Below, piece by piece: positions 50,353 through 59,843 of a stretch of 64,000 bases of DNA. Location: assembly GCA_002968845.1 (NCBI GenBank), contig PVBG01000014.1, forward strand, positions 1 to 64,000. The letters run 5' to 3'. Made by a program: the position numbers and the translations under genes. This stretch comes from Neorhizobium tomejilense. GTDB lineage: Bacteria; Pseudomonadota; Alphaproteobacteria; Rhizobiales; Rhizobiaceae. A model generated the notes under the pieces. The model was not told where the DNA came from, did not search any database, and saw only the letters and a program-made list of their open reading frames with translations. How positions within the stretch are numbered: position 1 is the stretch's first letter; each line of letters starts with the position of its first letter.

Positions 50353-52746
50353 TCAGCGCGCCGGCCATTTCCAGTTCTGGATTTCCGGCATGTCCTCGCC
50401 ATGTTCGCGGACATAACGGGTATGTTCGTCAAGCTTCCCCTTCAGCATGTCGATCACGCCGGCCGCCTTTTCCTTCAGTCCTGGAACGCGCTCGATCGCC
50501 TCGATGGCGAGGTGGAACCGGTCGAGTTCGTTCAGCACCGTCATGTCGAAGGGCGTCGTCGTCGTGCCCTCCTCGATGAAGCCGCGCACATGGATGTTCT
50601 GGTGGTTGGTGCGTTTGTAGGTCAGCCGGTGGATGAGGTAGGGATAGCCGTGATAGGCGAAGATCACCGGCCGGTCGGCGGTGAACAGCCGATCGAATTC
50701 CGCGTCCGGCAGGCCGTGCGGATGCTGGTCTTGGGACTGCAGGGCGAGCAGGTCGACGACGTTGACGACGCGGATCCTCAAGTCGGGTATCGCCTCGCGC
50801 AGCAGGGAGACCGCGGCAAGCGTCTCCAAGGTCGGCACGTCGCCGGCGCAGGCCATCACCACGTCCGGCTCAAGCGTGCCGCTCTCGTTGCTTGCCCACT
50901 CCCAGATCCCGATACCGGCCTCGCAATGCCGGATCGCCTCGTCCACTGTCAGCCATTGCGGCTCGGGCTGCTTGCCGGCGACGATGACGTTGACGCGGTC
51001 CCAGGTCTTCAGGCAGTGATCGCCGATCCAGAGCAGCGTATTGGCATCCGGCGGCAGGTAGATGCGCACGATATCCGCCTTCTTGTTGGCGACGAGATCG
51101 ACGAAGCCGGGGTCCTGGTGGGAAAAGCCATTATGGTCCTGCCGCCAGACATGTGAGGTCAGCAGGTAGTTGAGGGAGGAAACGGGCTTCCGCCACGGCA
51201 GCTCGCGCGACACTTTCAGCCACTTGGCGTGCTGGTTGAACATCGAGTCGACGATGTGGATGAACGCCTCGTAGCATGAGAAGAAGCCGTGCCGGCCGGT
51301 GAGCAGGTAACCTTCCAGCCAGCCCTGGCAGAGATGCTCGGAAAGCACCTCCATCACGCGGCCGTCGCGCGACAGGTGCACGTCGTAGGGCTCGATCCGT
51401 TCCATCCAGACACGGCCGGTGACCTCGAAGACTTTGCCGAGCCGGTTCGATTCCGTTTCGTCAGGGCCGAAGATGCGGAAGTTGGAATTGACGTCGTTGA
51501 GCTTCAGCACGTCGCGCAGGTATCTGCCGAGTATCTCCGTCGTCTGGACCATTTCGCTGCCCGGCGCCTTCACCGGCACCGCATAGTCGCGGATGTCGGG
51601 CACGACGAGTTCCCTGCGCAGCAGGCCGCCATTGGCATGGGGGTTGGCCCCCATGCGGCGTTCGCCACCGGGCGAGAGCGCTCGCAACTCCTCCTTCAGC
51701 CGACCATTGCCGTCGAAGAGGTCTTCCGGATCGTAGCTCCGCATCCAGTCTTCGAGGATCTTGCGGTGGGCGTCGTTCTCGCGGCAGCCGGAGACCGGCA
51801 CCTGGTGGGCACGCCAGAAACCTTCGACCATCTTGCCGTCGACTTCCTTCGGCCCTGTCCAGCCTTTGGGACTGCGCAGCACGATCATCGGCCAGCGCGG
51901 GCAGGCTTCAGGCGCCTTGCCGGCGCGGGCGTCCGTCTGGATTGCACGGATACGGTCGAAAGCCTCGTCCAGCACGGCGGCCATCTGCCGGTGCATCTTC
52001 TCCGGCTCGTGGCCTTCGACGAAGAAGGGTTCATATCCATAACCGCGGAAAAGATGGTCGAGATCCTCGTCGCCCACCCGCGCGAGCAACGTCGGATTGG
52101 CGATCTTGTAGCCGTTGAGATGCAGGATCGGCAGGACCGCGCCGTCTCGGGCGGGGTTCAGGAACTTGTTCGAATGCCAGCTGGCGGCGAGCGGCCCGGT
52201 CTCTGCCTCGCCGTCGCCGACGACGCAGGCGACCACCAGGTCCGGATTGTCGAAGGCCGCACCATAGGCATGCACCAGCGCATAGCCGAGTTCGCCGCCT
52301 TCGTGGATGGAGCCGGGCGTTTCCGGTGCCGCGTGGCTCGGAATGCCGCCTGGAAACGAGAACTGCCGGAACAGTTTCCGCATGCCGGCCGCATCCTCGC
52401 CGATCTCCGGATAGATCTCGCTATAGGTGCCTTCGAGATAGGTGCTGGCGACCATTCCCGGCCCGCCATGGCCCGGCCCGCAGACATAGATCATGCTGAG
52501 ATCTCGGTTGCGGATGATCCGGTTGAGATGCGCGTAGATGAAGTTGAGCCCGGGCGTCGTGCCCCAGTGGCCGAGCAGCCGCGGCTTGATATGCTCCGGC
52601 TTCAGCGGCTCCCTCAAGAGCGGGTTGTCGAGCAGATAGATCTGCCCGACGGAGAGATAGTTCGCCGCCCGCCAGTAGCGGTCGATGAGCGCCAGTTCCT
52701 CCGCCGTCGCCTCATGGTTTTCCGGCTCGATGGTCTTGAGTTGCAT
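50353..52746 (-). CDS. xfp: Phosphoketolase (Xfp type)
   Basis: 797 aa. Thiamine-diphosphate enzyme that splits xylulose-5-P or fructose-6-P with phosphate to acetyl-phosphate plus glyceraldehyde-3-P or erythrose-4-P. Markers: [55 protein letters not shown] and [11 protein letters not shown] 52746 with AAGGAGA just before. It lies directly after ackA on the same strand (64 bases), which turns acetyl-phosphate into acetate and ATP. This provides a carbon-sparing bypass of part of glycolysis. Confidence 0.95.
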   Translation of the reverse strand: MQLKTIEPENHEATAEELALIDRYWRAANYLSVGQIYLLDNPLLREPLKPEHIKPRLLGHWGTTPGLNFIYAHLNRIIRNRDLSMIYVCGPGHGGPGMVASTYLEGTYSEIYPEIGEDAAGMRKLFRQFSFPGGIPSHAAPETPGSIHEGGELGYALVHAYGAAFDNPDLVVACVVGDGEAETGPLAASWHSNKFLNPARDGAVLPILHLNGYKIANPTLLARVGDEDLDHLFRGYGYEPFFVEGHEPEKMHRQMAAVLDEAFDRIRAIQTDARAGKAPEACPRWPMIVLRSPKGWTGPKEVDGKMVEGFWRAHQVPVSGCRENDAHRKILEDWMRSYDPEDLFDGNGRLKEELRALSPGGERRMGANPHANGGLLRRELVVPDIRDYAVPVKAPGSEMVQTTEILGRYLRDVLKLNDVNSNFRIFGPDETESNRLGKVFEVTGRVWMERIEPYDVHLSRDGRVMEVLSEHLCQGWLEGYLLTGRHGFFSCYEAFIHIVDSMFNQHAKWLKVSRELPWRKPVSSLNYLLTSHVWRQDHNGFSHQDPGFVDLVANKKADIVRIYLPPDANTLLWIGDHCLKTWDRVNVIVAGKQPEPQWLTVDEAIRHCEAGIGIWEWASNESGTLEPDVVMACAGDVPTLETLAAVSLLREAIPDLRIRVVNVVDLLALQSQDQHPHGLPDAEFDRLFTADRPVIFAYHGYPYLIHRLTYKRTNHQNIHVRGFIEEGTTTTPFDMTVLNELDRFHLAIEAIERVPGLKEKAAGVIDMLKGKLDEHTRYVREHGEDMPEIQNWKWPAR

Positions 52747-52810
52747 CTCATTCTCCTTCGATAGGTCGACCACATCTACCGCGGGCTTCCACCCGGGCTC
52801 ATGACATGGA

Positions 52811-53995
52811 TCAAGGCTGCGAATTGAGGACGGCGAGGCATTCCTCGGCGATCATCCGTTCCTCGTCGGTCGGAATGACATAAACTGCGACCCGGGCTGC
52901 GGGCGTGCTGATCTTCAGGGCGTTGCTGTCGTTGGCCGCCGTATCCAGTTCGACGCCGAGCCAGAGCAGGCGGTCGGCGATGCGCTTCCTTACCTCCGGC
53001 TGGTTCTCGCCGATGCCGGCGGTGAAGACCAGCGCATCGAGGCCACCGAGCGTCGAGGTAAGTCTCCCGACCTCGCCGGCGATCCGGAGCGCGAAGAGGT
53101 CGATCGCCTCCTGGGCCTGGCTGCCGCCGTCTCCGATCAGTTCGCGGGTATCGCCGCTGAGGCCCGAGACGCCGAGGAGACCGGATTTGTGGTAGAGAAT
53201 GTCCTCCACCTCCTCGAGCGATTTTCCGAGGGGACCCAGGAAATGCAAGAGCACGCCGGGATCGAGCCAGCCCGGCCTCGTCGCCATCGGAATGCCGTCG
53301 AGCGTCGAGAACCCCATGCTGGAATCGCGGCTCTCTCCGTTCTCGATGGCGCAGAGGCTGGCGCCGCTGCCGAGATGGGCGATGACGACTTTGCCGTCGG
53401 CGATATCAGGCGCGGTCCTGGCAAGTGCGCCGGCCACGTATCTGTAGGAAAGCCCGTGGAAGCCGTACCGCTTGATACCCTGGTCGTGATAGGCGCGCGG
53501 AATGGCGAGACGCCGCACGAGATCCGCCTGCGTGGTATGGAAGGTGGTGTCGAAGGAGCCTGTCTGGAAAAGCGCCGGCCGCAGATGTCTGACTGCCCTG
53601 ATCATCCGCAGCGCCTGCAATTGGTGAAGCGGCGCCAGTTCCGTCAACGACTGGACCTTGGCAATCGTCTCGGCCGTCAGTTCCACCGGGCCGTCGAAGA
53701 CGTCGCCGCCATGGACGATCCGATGGCCGGCGGACGTGACGGCGTTCAGGTCGAAGTGCTTGCCGAGTTCCCGGAACACCTCGTCCATCAACTCGGCGAG
53801 ATCGTCGCCAGCCTCGCCCTCCAGTGGCAGATCGAACTGCTCCGGGCCTTCCTTCAGATGCAGCGTCAGCGGATAGGTTCCGAAATCGACGACTGCCTTG
53901 CCGATCCGTTCCGGCCTGTCGTCGACCACCTCAAAGATGCCGATCTTCACCGTCGAAGAGCCGGCGTTGAACGTCAGGAGAAGGTTGTCCGTCAT
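52811..53995 (-). CDS. ackA: Acetate kinase
   Basis: 394 aa. Interconverts acetyl-phosphate + ADP and acetate + ATP. ASKHA-fold marks: [17 protein letters not shown] at the N-terminus, [15 protein letters not shown] and [19 protein letters not shown]. It overlaps the eroded phosphotransacetylase frame by four bases (ATGA), as in intact pta-ackA operons, and is followed by the phosphoketolase. With pta apparently lost, its acetyl-phosphate would come from the phosphoketolase. Confidence 0.95.
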   Translation of the reverse strand: MTDNLLLTFNAGSSTVKIGIFEVVDDRPERIGKAVVDFGTYPLTLHLKEGPEQFDLPLEGEAGDDLAELMDEVFRELGKHFDLNAVTSAGHRIVHGGDVFDGPVELTAETIAKVQSLTELAPLHQLQALRMIRAVRHLRPALFQTGSFDTTFHTTQADLVRRLAIPRAYHDQGIKRYGFHGLSYRYVAGALARTAPDIADGKVVIAHLGSGASLCAIENGESRDSSMGFSTLDGIPMATRPGWLDPGVLLHFLGPLGKSLEEVEDILYHKSGLLGVSGLSGDTRELIGDGGSQAQEAIDLFALRIAGEVGRLTSTLGGLDALVFTAGIGENQPEVRKRIADRLLWLGVELDTAANDSNALKISTPAARVAVYVIPTDEERMIAEECLAVLNSQP

Positions 53996-54309
53996 GGAGG
54001 CATCCTTGCTTCAAGTCGTTTCGCAGCAATGGGCATCGCAAGAGCGGCCGACGCCTTGGCCGGGACTGCGCGGCTTGTCAGTATGATAGGAACCCCGGCG
54101 CCGAGGACCAGTCCCGCAGCGTCGGTACGGGCGAAATAAATGAGCGTCCGCAGTGAAATCGCTTGGCGGAAGATGGCCTCGCAACGGCCGTGATGTCTGA
54201 GCATGATATCCACGGGATCGACCTGTTCCCCTCGCCGAGAGCGCATGAGAGGGCGCCCACGGTGACCTGTGTCGCCTGGAATGGCGTCGCTTTCCTTGAC
54301 GCAGCTCAA
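53992..54309 (-). pseudogene. pta: Remnant of a phosphate acetyltransferase (pta) gene, 3' end
   Basis: A 105-codon frame with no credible start of its own, ending in an ATGA overlap with ackA. Its last 40 codons contain ARTDAAGLVLGAGVPIILTS, close to the end of phosphate acetyl/butyryltransferases of the pta-ackA type (ADAAGIVLGARVPIILTSR, from memory). Upstream of that the match fades: EAIFRQAISLRTLIYF lacks the 'PDLEAGNML' motif expected there. The full gene would need about 450 more codons, which are absent. I infer a deleted and drifting pta. Confidence 0.6.
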
Positions 54310-54370
54310 TGTGCCGACGCAGCGATCAGCGAACTGTCGAACCGGTGCCGTTCAATATAAGGTGCAGCAG

Positions 54371-55885
54371 ATGATGACAGACGATCAGAGCGCGACGGCA
54401 GTCTTTCTGGCCAACCCGGCATCCTACGGCCTCGCTATCCCCGTCGAGCGGATGGAGACGCATATCTCCATGATTTTCCTCGTCGGCGATCGGGTCTACA
54501 AGCTGAAGAAGGCGCTGAAACTGCCCTATGTCGATTTCTCCACGGCCGCGATCCGAGAGGATGCCTGCCGCAAGGAAGTCGCGCTGAACAGCGAGACCGC
54601 CCCCGGTCTCTATATCGGCGTGCGGCGCATCACCCGCTCGGACGCCGGCGCTTTGGAGTTCGACGGCAACGGTTCGCTCGTCGATGCCGTCGTCGAGATG
54701 AGCCGGTTTGAGCAGAACCAGCTCTTCGACCAGATGGCGGCTGCAGGCCGGCTGACGCCGGAGCTGATGACGCAGACCGCCCGGATGATCGCATTTTACC
54801 ATCGCAGGGCGCCGGTTGTCTCAAAGGGAGGCGGGGCGGCCAATATCAAGGCCGTTCTCGATATCAACGATGCCGGATTTGCCACGAGCCATGTCTTCGG
54901 CCCGGCGGAGCTGGCCAAGGTTAGCAAGAGCTTTCGGTCCCGGCTCGTGCAACACGGCGAACTTCTCGACCGGCGAGCGCTGGCGGGCAAGGTTCGCCGC
55001 TGCCATGGCGATCTTCATTTGCGCAATATCTGCCTGCTGGGCGGCAAGCCATGCCTGTTCGATTGCATCGAATTCAATCTCGGGATCGCCACCGTCGATG
55101 TCCTCTACGACCTCGCCTTCCTGCTGATGGATCTCTGGCACCGCGGATTTCCAGACCTCGCCAATCTGGCGATGAACCGGTACTTGGATGAAACCGATGA
55201 CGAGGACGGGTTCTGCCTCCTGCCGTTCCTGATGGCGATCAGGGCGGCGGTCCGCGCGCATGTGACGGCGACGCAGGCAGAAGAACCTGGCCAGGATGCC
55301 GCCGGGCTGGCGCAGCAGGCAAGGTCCTATTTCGATCTCGCCCATGCTCTCCTGAGGGAGGTGCCGCCGCGCCTCATCGCGATCGGCGGCCTCAGCGGTT
55401 CCGGCAAGACGACGGTCGCGGATCATCTGGCAGCGAAGGTAGGCGCGCCTCCAGGCGCCAGGATCATCGAAAGCGACCGAATCCGCAAGGCGCTGCATGG
55501 TGTTCCTGCCGAGACGAGGCTCCCGGTTTCCGCCTATCAACCCGATGTATCGGAAAAGGTCTATCGCGAGATGGCAAGGCATGCGGAGCTGATCCTTGCC
55601 CAGGGCGGATCGGTCGTTGCCGATGCTGTCTTCGACGATCCCGTCAACCGGCGCCTCATCGAGGATGTGGCCACGAGGACCGGGGCAGGCTTCCGGGATG
55701 TCTGGCTCGAGGCCGATCCGGAACTGCTCTGGCAGCGGGTTCGGGAGCGGGCGGGCGGCCCGTCTGATGCCACCACGGACGTGCTCTCCGGCCAATTGGC
55801 CCGCAAACCCACCGATATAACCTGGCGGAAACTCGATGCATCGAAAGCGCCCGAGGCGATCTCCGCCGCGATCCTCCGGGCTTGA
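54371..55885 (+). CDS. Two-domain aminoglycoside-phosphotransferase-like/P-loop kinase protein
   Basis: 504 aa. The N-terminal part (about 20-330) resembles APH-type kinases, with the catalytic-like CHGDLHLRNI and a DCIEFN motif. The C-terminal part (340-500) is a P-loop kinase with GGLSGSGKTTVADHLA and a DAVFDDP region. Such bifunctional 'APH + AAA' proteins are widespread but their substrates are unknown. Start at ATG 54371, with AAGG 12 bases upstream (a second ATG directly follows). Divergent from the pta/ackA/xfp genes. Confidence 0.8.
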   Translation: MMTDDQSATAVFLANPASYGLAIPVERMETHISMIFLVGDRVYKLKKALKLPYVDFSTAAIREDACRKEVALNSETAPGLYIGVRRITRSDAGALEFDGNGSLVDAVVEMSRFEQNQLFDQMAAAGRLTPELMTQTARMIAFYHRRAPVVSKGGGAANIKAVLDINDAGFATSHVFGPAELAKVSKSFRSRLVQHGELLDRRALAGKVRRCHGDLHLRNICLLGGKPCLFDCIEFNLGIATVDVLYDLAFLLMDLWHRGFPDLANLAMNRYLDETDDEDGFCLLPFLMAIRAAVRAHVTATQAEEPGQDAAGLAQQARSYFDLAHALLREVPPRLIAIGGLSGSGKTTVADHLAAKVGAPPGARIIESDRIRKALHGVPAETRLPVSAYQPDVSEKVYREMARHAELILAQGGSVVADAVFDDPVNRRLIEDVATRTGAGFRDVWLEADPELLWQRVRERAGGPSDATTDVLSGQLARKPTDITWRKLDASKAPEAISAAILRA

Positions 55886-56047
55886 GAACCCGCCGATCTT
55901 CATTGACCCGGTGCAGGCGAAGACAGATGGGGCTCCGCCCGCGCCCGTTGACCCGCGTCAATGTCGGTGGCGGTGACGACGCTAAAACTTGGGGTCTTAG
56001 GGAGCCGGCCCGACGTGACTTCACGGGCCTTATGGCGGAGAGAGGAT

Positions 56048-56497
56048 ATGGAGACAGATTACGACGTGGGTGTCCTGGACGCGGCAGATGTCTACCGCGC
56101 TTTCGCGGTCGTCCAGCTTGTGATGTCAGGCCTGGATCTGCAGACGTGGGAACGGCTGACCGCATCGGCCTCGTTGCGTCGCGATTGGCTGGCCGTTACC
56201 GACGCGCAGGGATATGTCCGCGGCCTTTGCCACGTCTTTGCCCGCGAGCATCCGATTTACGGTCGCCAGCTCGAAATACCGGTTTTTGCATCCATTGGCC
56301 TCGTCGATGACCTGCGTGTCGCGAAACGCCTTTTCGAATTCGCCAAACTGCGCGCAAAACTGGACGGGTGCGAAAAGGTCCATTTCTGGTCCTGCGCATC
56401 GAAGGATTGTTACAGCCTCGATACACTCCGGGAGGCGGGTCCCTGGGACGATGGATTGATCTATGATCTGGGCACCGACCGCGGCACCGTTCACTGA
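56048..56497 (+). CDS. Conserved hypothetical protein
   Basis: 149 aa, soluble, no signal. A mixed alpha/beta pattern with RRDWLAVTDAQGYVRGLCHV and LEIPVFASIGLVDDLRVAK resembles a single-domain acyltransferase (GNAT-like) layout, but no acetyl-CoA motif is clear. GGAGAGAGG precedes the ATG at 56048. Converges with the DUF1488 gene. Not recognised. Confidence 0.7.
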   Translation: METDYDVGVLDAADVYRAFAVVQLVMSGLDLQTWERLTASASLRRDWLAVTDAQGYVRGLCHVFAREHPIYGRQLEIPVFASIGLVDDLRVAKRLFEFAKLRAKLDGCEKVHFWSCASKDCYSLDTLREAGPWDDGLIYDLGTDRGTVH

Positions 56498-56534
56498 CGG
56501 GGCTGGCGGTTAAGGGTGCAATAGGCACACCGGA

Positions 56535-56798
56535 TCAGCCGAGGTCGGCCGCCGTCAGCGTATAGGTAGTGCCCCGACTAGGACGATAGGCCTTCATTGC
56601 CGCATCCTGGATACTGGATCGGGCGGCATCGAAAGCCCTCAAGTAATCGGCCTCGGACATGCCTGTCGCAGTGTTATGGGCGAGTGCCTTGGCTTCCACG
56701 AAAAACCTGACCTCGAACATGCCGTCATAGCCCAGGAAACGAACGACCTTGCGCGCTTCGTCGAAACTGCGGCTTCTGTTCGGAAATATCAGGGTCAT
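56535..56798 (-). CDS. DUF1488 family protein
   Basis: 87 aa, matching the small DUF1488 family: TLIFPNRSRSFDEARKVVRF at the N-terminus, then FLGYDGMFEVRFFVEAKAL and a conserved C-terminal YTLTAADL. Function unknown; typical length. Starts at ATG 56798. First of a run of small minus-strand genes. Confidence 0.85.
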   Translation of the reverse strand: MTLIFPNRSRSFDEARKVVRFLGYDGMFEVRFFVEAKALAHNTATGMSEADYLRAFDAARSSIQDAAMKAYRPSRGTTYTLTAADLG

Positions 56799-56875
56799 GA
56801 TGGTTTCAGTTCGAGATGGAAGGCATTTCTTTTGGAAACGGCATTCCGGGGTTTCTGATGATGCGTATTGCCGTG

Positions 56876-57019
56876 TCAGAACAGATCGCGAAGCAGGATG
56901 TAGAGAATGAATGCCATGGATATCCCCGGCACGGCCATGCGGAACAGGCTGCCATAGCCTGCCCGATGTAATTGCGGGCCTGTCTGGGAAGAAGGTTGGA
57001 TTCGCCTGATGGAAGACAT
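56876..57019 (-). CDS. Small single-helix membrane protein with strong ribosome site
   Basis: 47 aa: a polar, Gln/Arg-rich N-terminal half (SSIRRIQPSSQTGPQLHRAG) and a C-terminal hydrophobic helix (FRMAVPGISMAFILYILL). GAGGAGGAC is placed perfectly before the ATG. Its leader shares sequence with that of the gene at 63245-63499. Function unknown. Confidence 0.65.
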   Translation of the reverse strand: MSSIRRIQPSSQTGPQLHRAGYGSLFRMAVPGISMAFILYILLRDLF

Positions 57020-57032
57020 GTCGTCCTCCTCG

Positions 57033-57045
57033 TTGGGGCCAGGGC
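57033..57045 (-). promoter_or_regulatory. Shared leader motif (copy 1)
   Basis: GCCCTGGCCCCAA on the minus strand, 13 bases before the ATG of the 47-aa gene; a second identical copy precedes the gene at 63245-63499. It is followed in both by a purine-rich ribosome site ending GGAGGACG and by a start region CATGTCTTCC. Confidence 0.6.
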
Positions 57046-57217
57046 TCACGCCCTTGATCGCAGCGCCCGGTTCTGAATCTGCTACCTACGCTCAATATGG
57101 GTCGAACGCGGACAAATACAAGGGGAGGTCTCTCCGCTCCTCAAGAGTTGAGAGATCCGGCGCAGCCGCATTTCATGCGATCCGGCTGCCTGCTGTTGGG
57201 CGACGTAGCGTTGTCGG

Positions 57218-57565
57218 CTACTTGTTCTTCAGAAGCCAGATCTTGCCGGCCATGGTGATGCCATGCGCGGATTCTTCCGCCGGAACGTCCTCGTTGAGGG
57301 TGCGCAGAAGGCCGTATTCCCGCAGTTCGTTCAAGGTCGTGGTGGTCAGGAACTTGATCTTCTGGGGCCGTTCCTTGAACCGGTCGTTTCGCGCATAGGT
57401 CACGACCGCATTCAGATGGGTCCATTTCTTGGCTTCCTGCGGAAACAGGTCACCATCCTTGGCGAGCTTCAGGCCCCTGATCTGGGTCGGCGTCAGCTCG
57501 ACGGTCAGCGCGTGCGCCGCAGGCGTCGGGGTGGCGGTTGTTTTGGTGTTCTCGGTCGTGTTCAA
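57218..57565 (-). CDS. Conserved hypothetical protein, TTG start
   Basis: 115 aa, soluble. The N-terminal 25 residues are low-complexity (Thr/Ala/Pro); the rest carries TPTQIRGLKLAKDGDLFPQE and KIKFLTTTTLNELREYGLL. Start is the TTG at 57565 with CAAGGAC upstream, in a context nearly identical to the start of the gene at 58775-59155. Function unknown. Confidence 0.6.
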   Translation of the reverse strand: MNTTENTKTTATPTPAAHALTVELTPTQIRGLKLAKDGDLFPQEAKKWTHLNAVVTYARNDRFKERPQKIKFLTTTTLNELREYGLLRTLNEDVPAEESAHGITMAGKIWLLKNK

Positions 57566-57647
57566 TGTACGGTCCTTGATCGGTACGGAGGTAGTCTTTG
57601 TGCATTCGCTGCGCAGGCGGAGGTCCCAGCCTGGCAGATTGCATGGG

Positions 57648-58688
57648 TTAAGAAGTCTTTCTCGCCTTGGCGGCGTCGCGAAACGACAGGAGCCGTTTGC
57701 TCTTTTCGTCCCAAAGCACGAGCTTGACACATTGGATGCTCTGCCAAAGCGTTATGCGGCCGATGCCGGCAAGCTCGGGATGATCGCGCAGCACCTCGGG
57801 CAGCCGGTAATAGGGGATCCGGCTCGACAGGTGGTGGACGTGGTGGATGCCGATATTACCGGTCAGCCACCGCAGCGCCAGCGGCAGATCGTAGTGGGAC
57901 GCGCCGTGAAGGGCGGCCTCCGGAAACTGCCATTCCTCGGTCTTCGACCAATGGGTTTCCTCGAACTGATGCTGGACGTAGAAGAGCCAGACGCCGGCGG
58001 CCCCTGCGATCAGCACGATCGGCAGATGGACCAGCAGGAAGGGCACGATCCCGATCGCCCAAATCATCAGTGCCGCCAGAATGGCGACCGCGAGATTGGT
58101 CGCCATCGTCGAAATCCAGGGCAGGGAGCCCGACTTCATCATTCCGAACGGCAGGCGCTGCTTGAAGAGGAAAAGCCAGGCGGGTCCGATGCCGAACATC
58201 ACCAGCGGGTGGCGATAAAGCCGGTAGGCAAGCCGGCGTGACCAGGGCAGGGCCTGATATTCGTCGATCGTCAACGTGGTGATGTCTCCGATGCCGCGCT
58301 CATCGAGATTGCCGGCCGAGGCGTGATGGGCGGCATGCGCCCGGCGCCAGTAATCGTAGGGCGTCAGGGTCAGAACCCCGAGCACTCGTCCGGTCCAGTT
58401 GTCGAGGCGCCGGCGCGCGAAGAACGAGCCGTGGCCGCAGTCGTGCTGGATCATGAACAGCCGCAAAAGAAAGGCCGCGGCCGGCAGGACAAGGATCAGC
58501 CCGATCGGGTAGCCGAGGAATACGGAAACATAAGCTGCAGCCGAGAAGGCTGCAAACGGCAGTACCGTGACGAGCAGCTCGAAGGTGCTGCGTCCGAAAC
58601 GCGGCTGCCGGTATTTCGAAAGAATCTTGAGCCAGGCGCCGATATCGTCTTCGGCAACGGGCGCAATCGCATGGGCTGTGGCGTTCAT
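57648..58688 (-). CDS. Fatty-acid desaturase
   Basis: 346 aa integral-membrane desaturase with the three His boxes for a di-iron centre: HDCGH (about residue 88), HAAHH, and HHVHH near residue 285. About four membrane helices. Introduces a double bond into acyl chains of membrane lipids (position unknown). Neighbouring cold-shock and stress-like genes would fit membrane adjustment at low temperature; this is inference. Confidence 0.9.
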   Translation of the reverse strand: MNATAHAIAPVAEDDIGAWLKILSKYRQPRFGRSTFELLVTVLPFAAFSAAAYVSVFLGYPIGLILVLPAAAFLLRLFMIQHDCGHGSFFARRRLDNWTGRVLGVLTLTPYDYWRRAHAAHHASAGNLDERGIGDITTLTIDEYQALPWSRRLAYRLYRHPLVMFGIGPAWLFLFKQRLPFGMMKSGSLPWISTMATNLAVAILAALMIWAIGIVPFLLVHLPIVLIAGAAGVWLFYVQHQFEETHWSKTEEWQFPEAALHGASHYDLPLALRWLTGNIGIHHVHHLSSRIPYYRLPEVLRDHPELAGIGRITLWQSIQCVKLVLWDEKSKRLLSFRDAAKARKTS

Positions 58689-58774
58689 GGATATCGATCC
58701 ACCTTTTTGGCCTCGGCATGCGGCGCGCCCGAAGCGGGATGTGCCTGCACGTCTTCAGGCACATGCCTCAAATG

Positions 58775-59155
58775 TCAGCCCTGACGGGCCTTGCGTGCAG
58801 CGTAACGACGATCGCGCTCCGCCTTGCGGGCGGCTTCATCGGCGATGACCCGGGCAACCCGGTCATTGGTTTCCGCTTGCCGGGCCTCGGCCTCGGCCTT
58901 TTCATCGGCTTCCGCTGCGGCGGCCAATGCGGCCGCTTCCTGGAGCTGGCGCTCGTTCTCGGCAGCCTTCTGGGCCTCGCGCTCGGCGCGGCGGGCTTCC
59001 CTCGCGGCCGCAATGGCTTCGCGCTCGGCGCGGCGTTCCTGCACGGCAGGATCTGTCGGCTTAGGGGCGGTCGCAAACTTTGCCAAAAGCTCGCGCTTAG
59101 CATCCGCTGCGGTCTTGCGGCGCTCGGCAAAGCTGTTGTCGTTCGGGTGTCTCAA
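58775..59155 (-). CDS. DUF6481-like, highly charged protein, TTG start
   Basis: 126 aa, almost entirely Ala/Glu/Arg/Lys, a long predicted single helix or coiled coil. The N-terminal NSFAERRKTAADAKRELLAKF matches the small rhizobial DUF6481 family as I recall it. Start TTG at 59155 with CAAGGAC upstream, a context shared with the gene at 57218-57565. Function unknown, possibly nucleic-acid or envelope associated. Confidence 0.7.
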   Translation of the reverse strand: MRHPNDNSFAERRKTAADAKRELLAKFATAPKPTDPAVQERRAEREAIAAAREARRAEREAQKAAENERQLQEAAALAAAAEADEKAEAEARQAETNDRVARVIADEAARKAERDRRYAARKARQG

Positions 59156-59268
59156 TGTATCGTCCTTGTCAGATTTGAACTTGTTAGATTTGAAATCTTG
59201 TGGCCGAGGCCAATATCGCGCCTAACGGGAGGCCATGCAGATATTCGCGTCAGCCAGATGCCTCAACG

Positions 59269-59296
59269 GAAAAAGGCCAGACATACGCCTGGCCTT
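59269..59296 (-). terminator. Intrinsic terminator of the cold-shock gene
   Basis: 7-bp stem AGGCCAG / CTGGCCT (59274-59280 and 59289-59295) with a run of A on its left on the plus strand, which is a T run for leftward transcription. It lies about 55 bases after the cold-shock gene stop. Confidence 0.75.
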
Positions 59297-59349
59297 CACA
59301 TATCTTTGCCGCCATGCCAGTACGTCCGTGGTCATGGGAGGCTAAAGTT

Positions 59350-59559
59350 TTAGGCAGCCTGGAGCTGGCCTGCGGACATCTTGCCCGACTTGCGGTCACG
59401 CTCGAGTTCAAAGCCAAGCTTCTGGCCTTCAACGATCGAGCTCATGCCAGCGCGTTCGACGGCAGAGATGTGAACGAAGACGTCGGCGCTGCCGTCGTCA
59501 GGCTGAATGAAGCCGAAGCCCTTGGTGGCATTGAACCATTTAACTGTGCCAGTGGCCAT
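59350..59559 (-). CDS. cspA: CspA-family cold-shock protein
   Basis: 69 aa, single cold-shock domain. RNA-binding motifs KGFGFI and VFVHIS are intact; acts as an RNA chaperone. Start ATG 59559 with AAAGGG before it; the upstream frame is untranslated leader. A 150-base leader with hairpins precedes it, as is common for cold-shock genes. A paralogue lies at the window's end. Confidence 0.95.
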   Translation of the reverse strand: MATGTVKWFNATKGFGFIQPDDGSADVFVHISAVERAGMSSIVEGQKLGFELERDRKSGKMSAGQLQAA

Positions 59560-59712
59560 AACGAACCCTTTCATAGCAACATTAATAAACCGCCGGGCGA
59601 CGCACGGCGGGTGTTTCGACTTTTGAGAGGGAAAGTTCGTCAAGAAGCGCGAAGCGCAGCAAAAACAAAGATCGGCAAACAAAGTATCGATGTCCTTTAC
59701 CTACCGTATCGG
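59560..59712 (-). promoter_or_regulatory. Long structured 5' leader of the cold-shock gene
   Basis: No gene is supported in this stretch. On the minus strand it contains the dyad GCGC-TTCG-GCGC-like hairpin and a second one around CCCGCCG...CGGCGGT, plus A/T-rich ends, before the AAAGGG ribosome site. Cold-shock mRNAs often have a temperature-responsive leader; that is inferred here. Confidence 0.4.
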
Positions 59713-59843
59713 GATTGAAGTGTCAACTTTTTGTTTTGAAATTCGCGAAATACGCAACCATGAGTAGCTTTTCCGGCGGGCGAACGAATATCAGCGGTAC
59801 CCGCATCAAGGTCTCGCGGGCCGATGGGCCGACAGCTTGAGAT

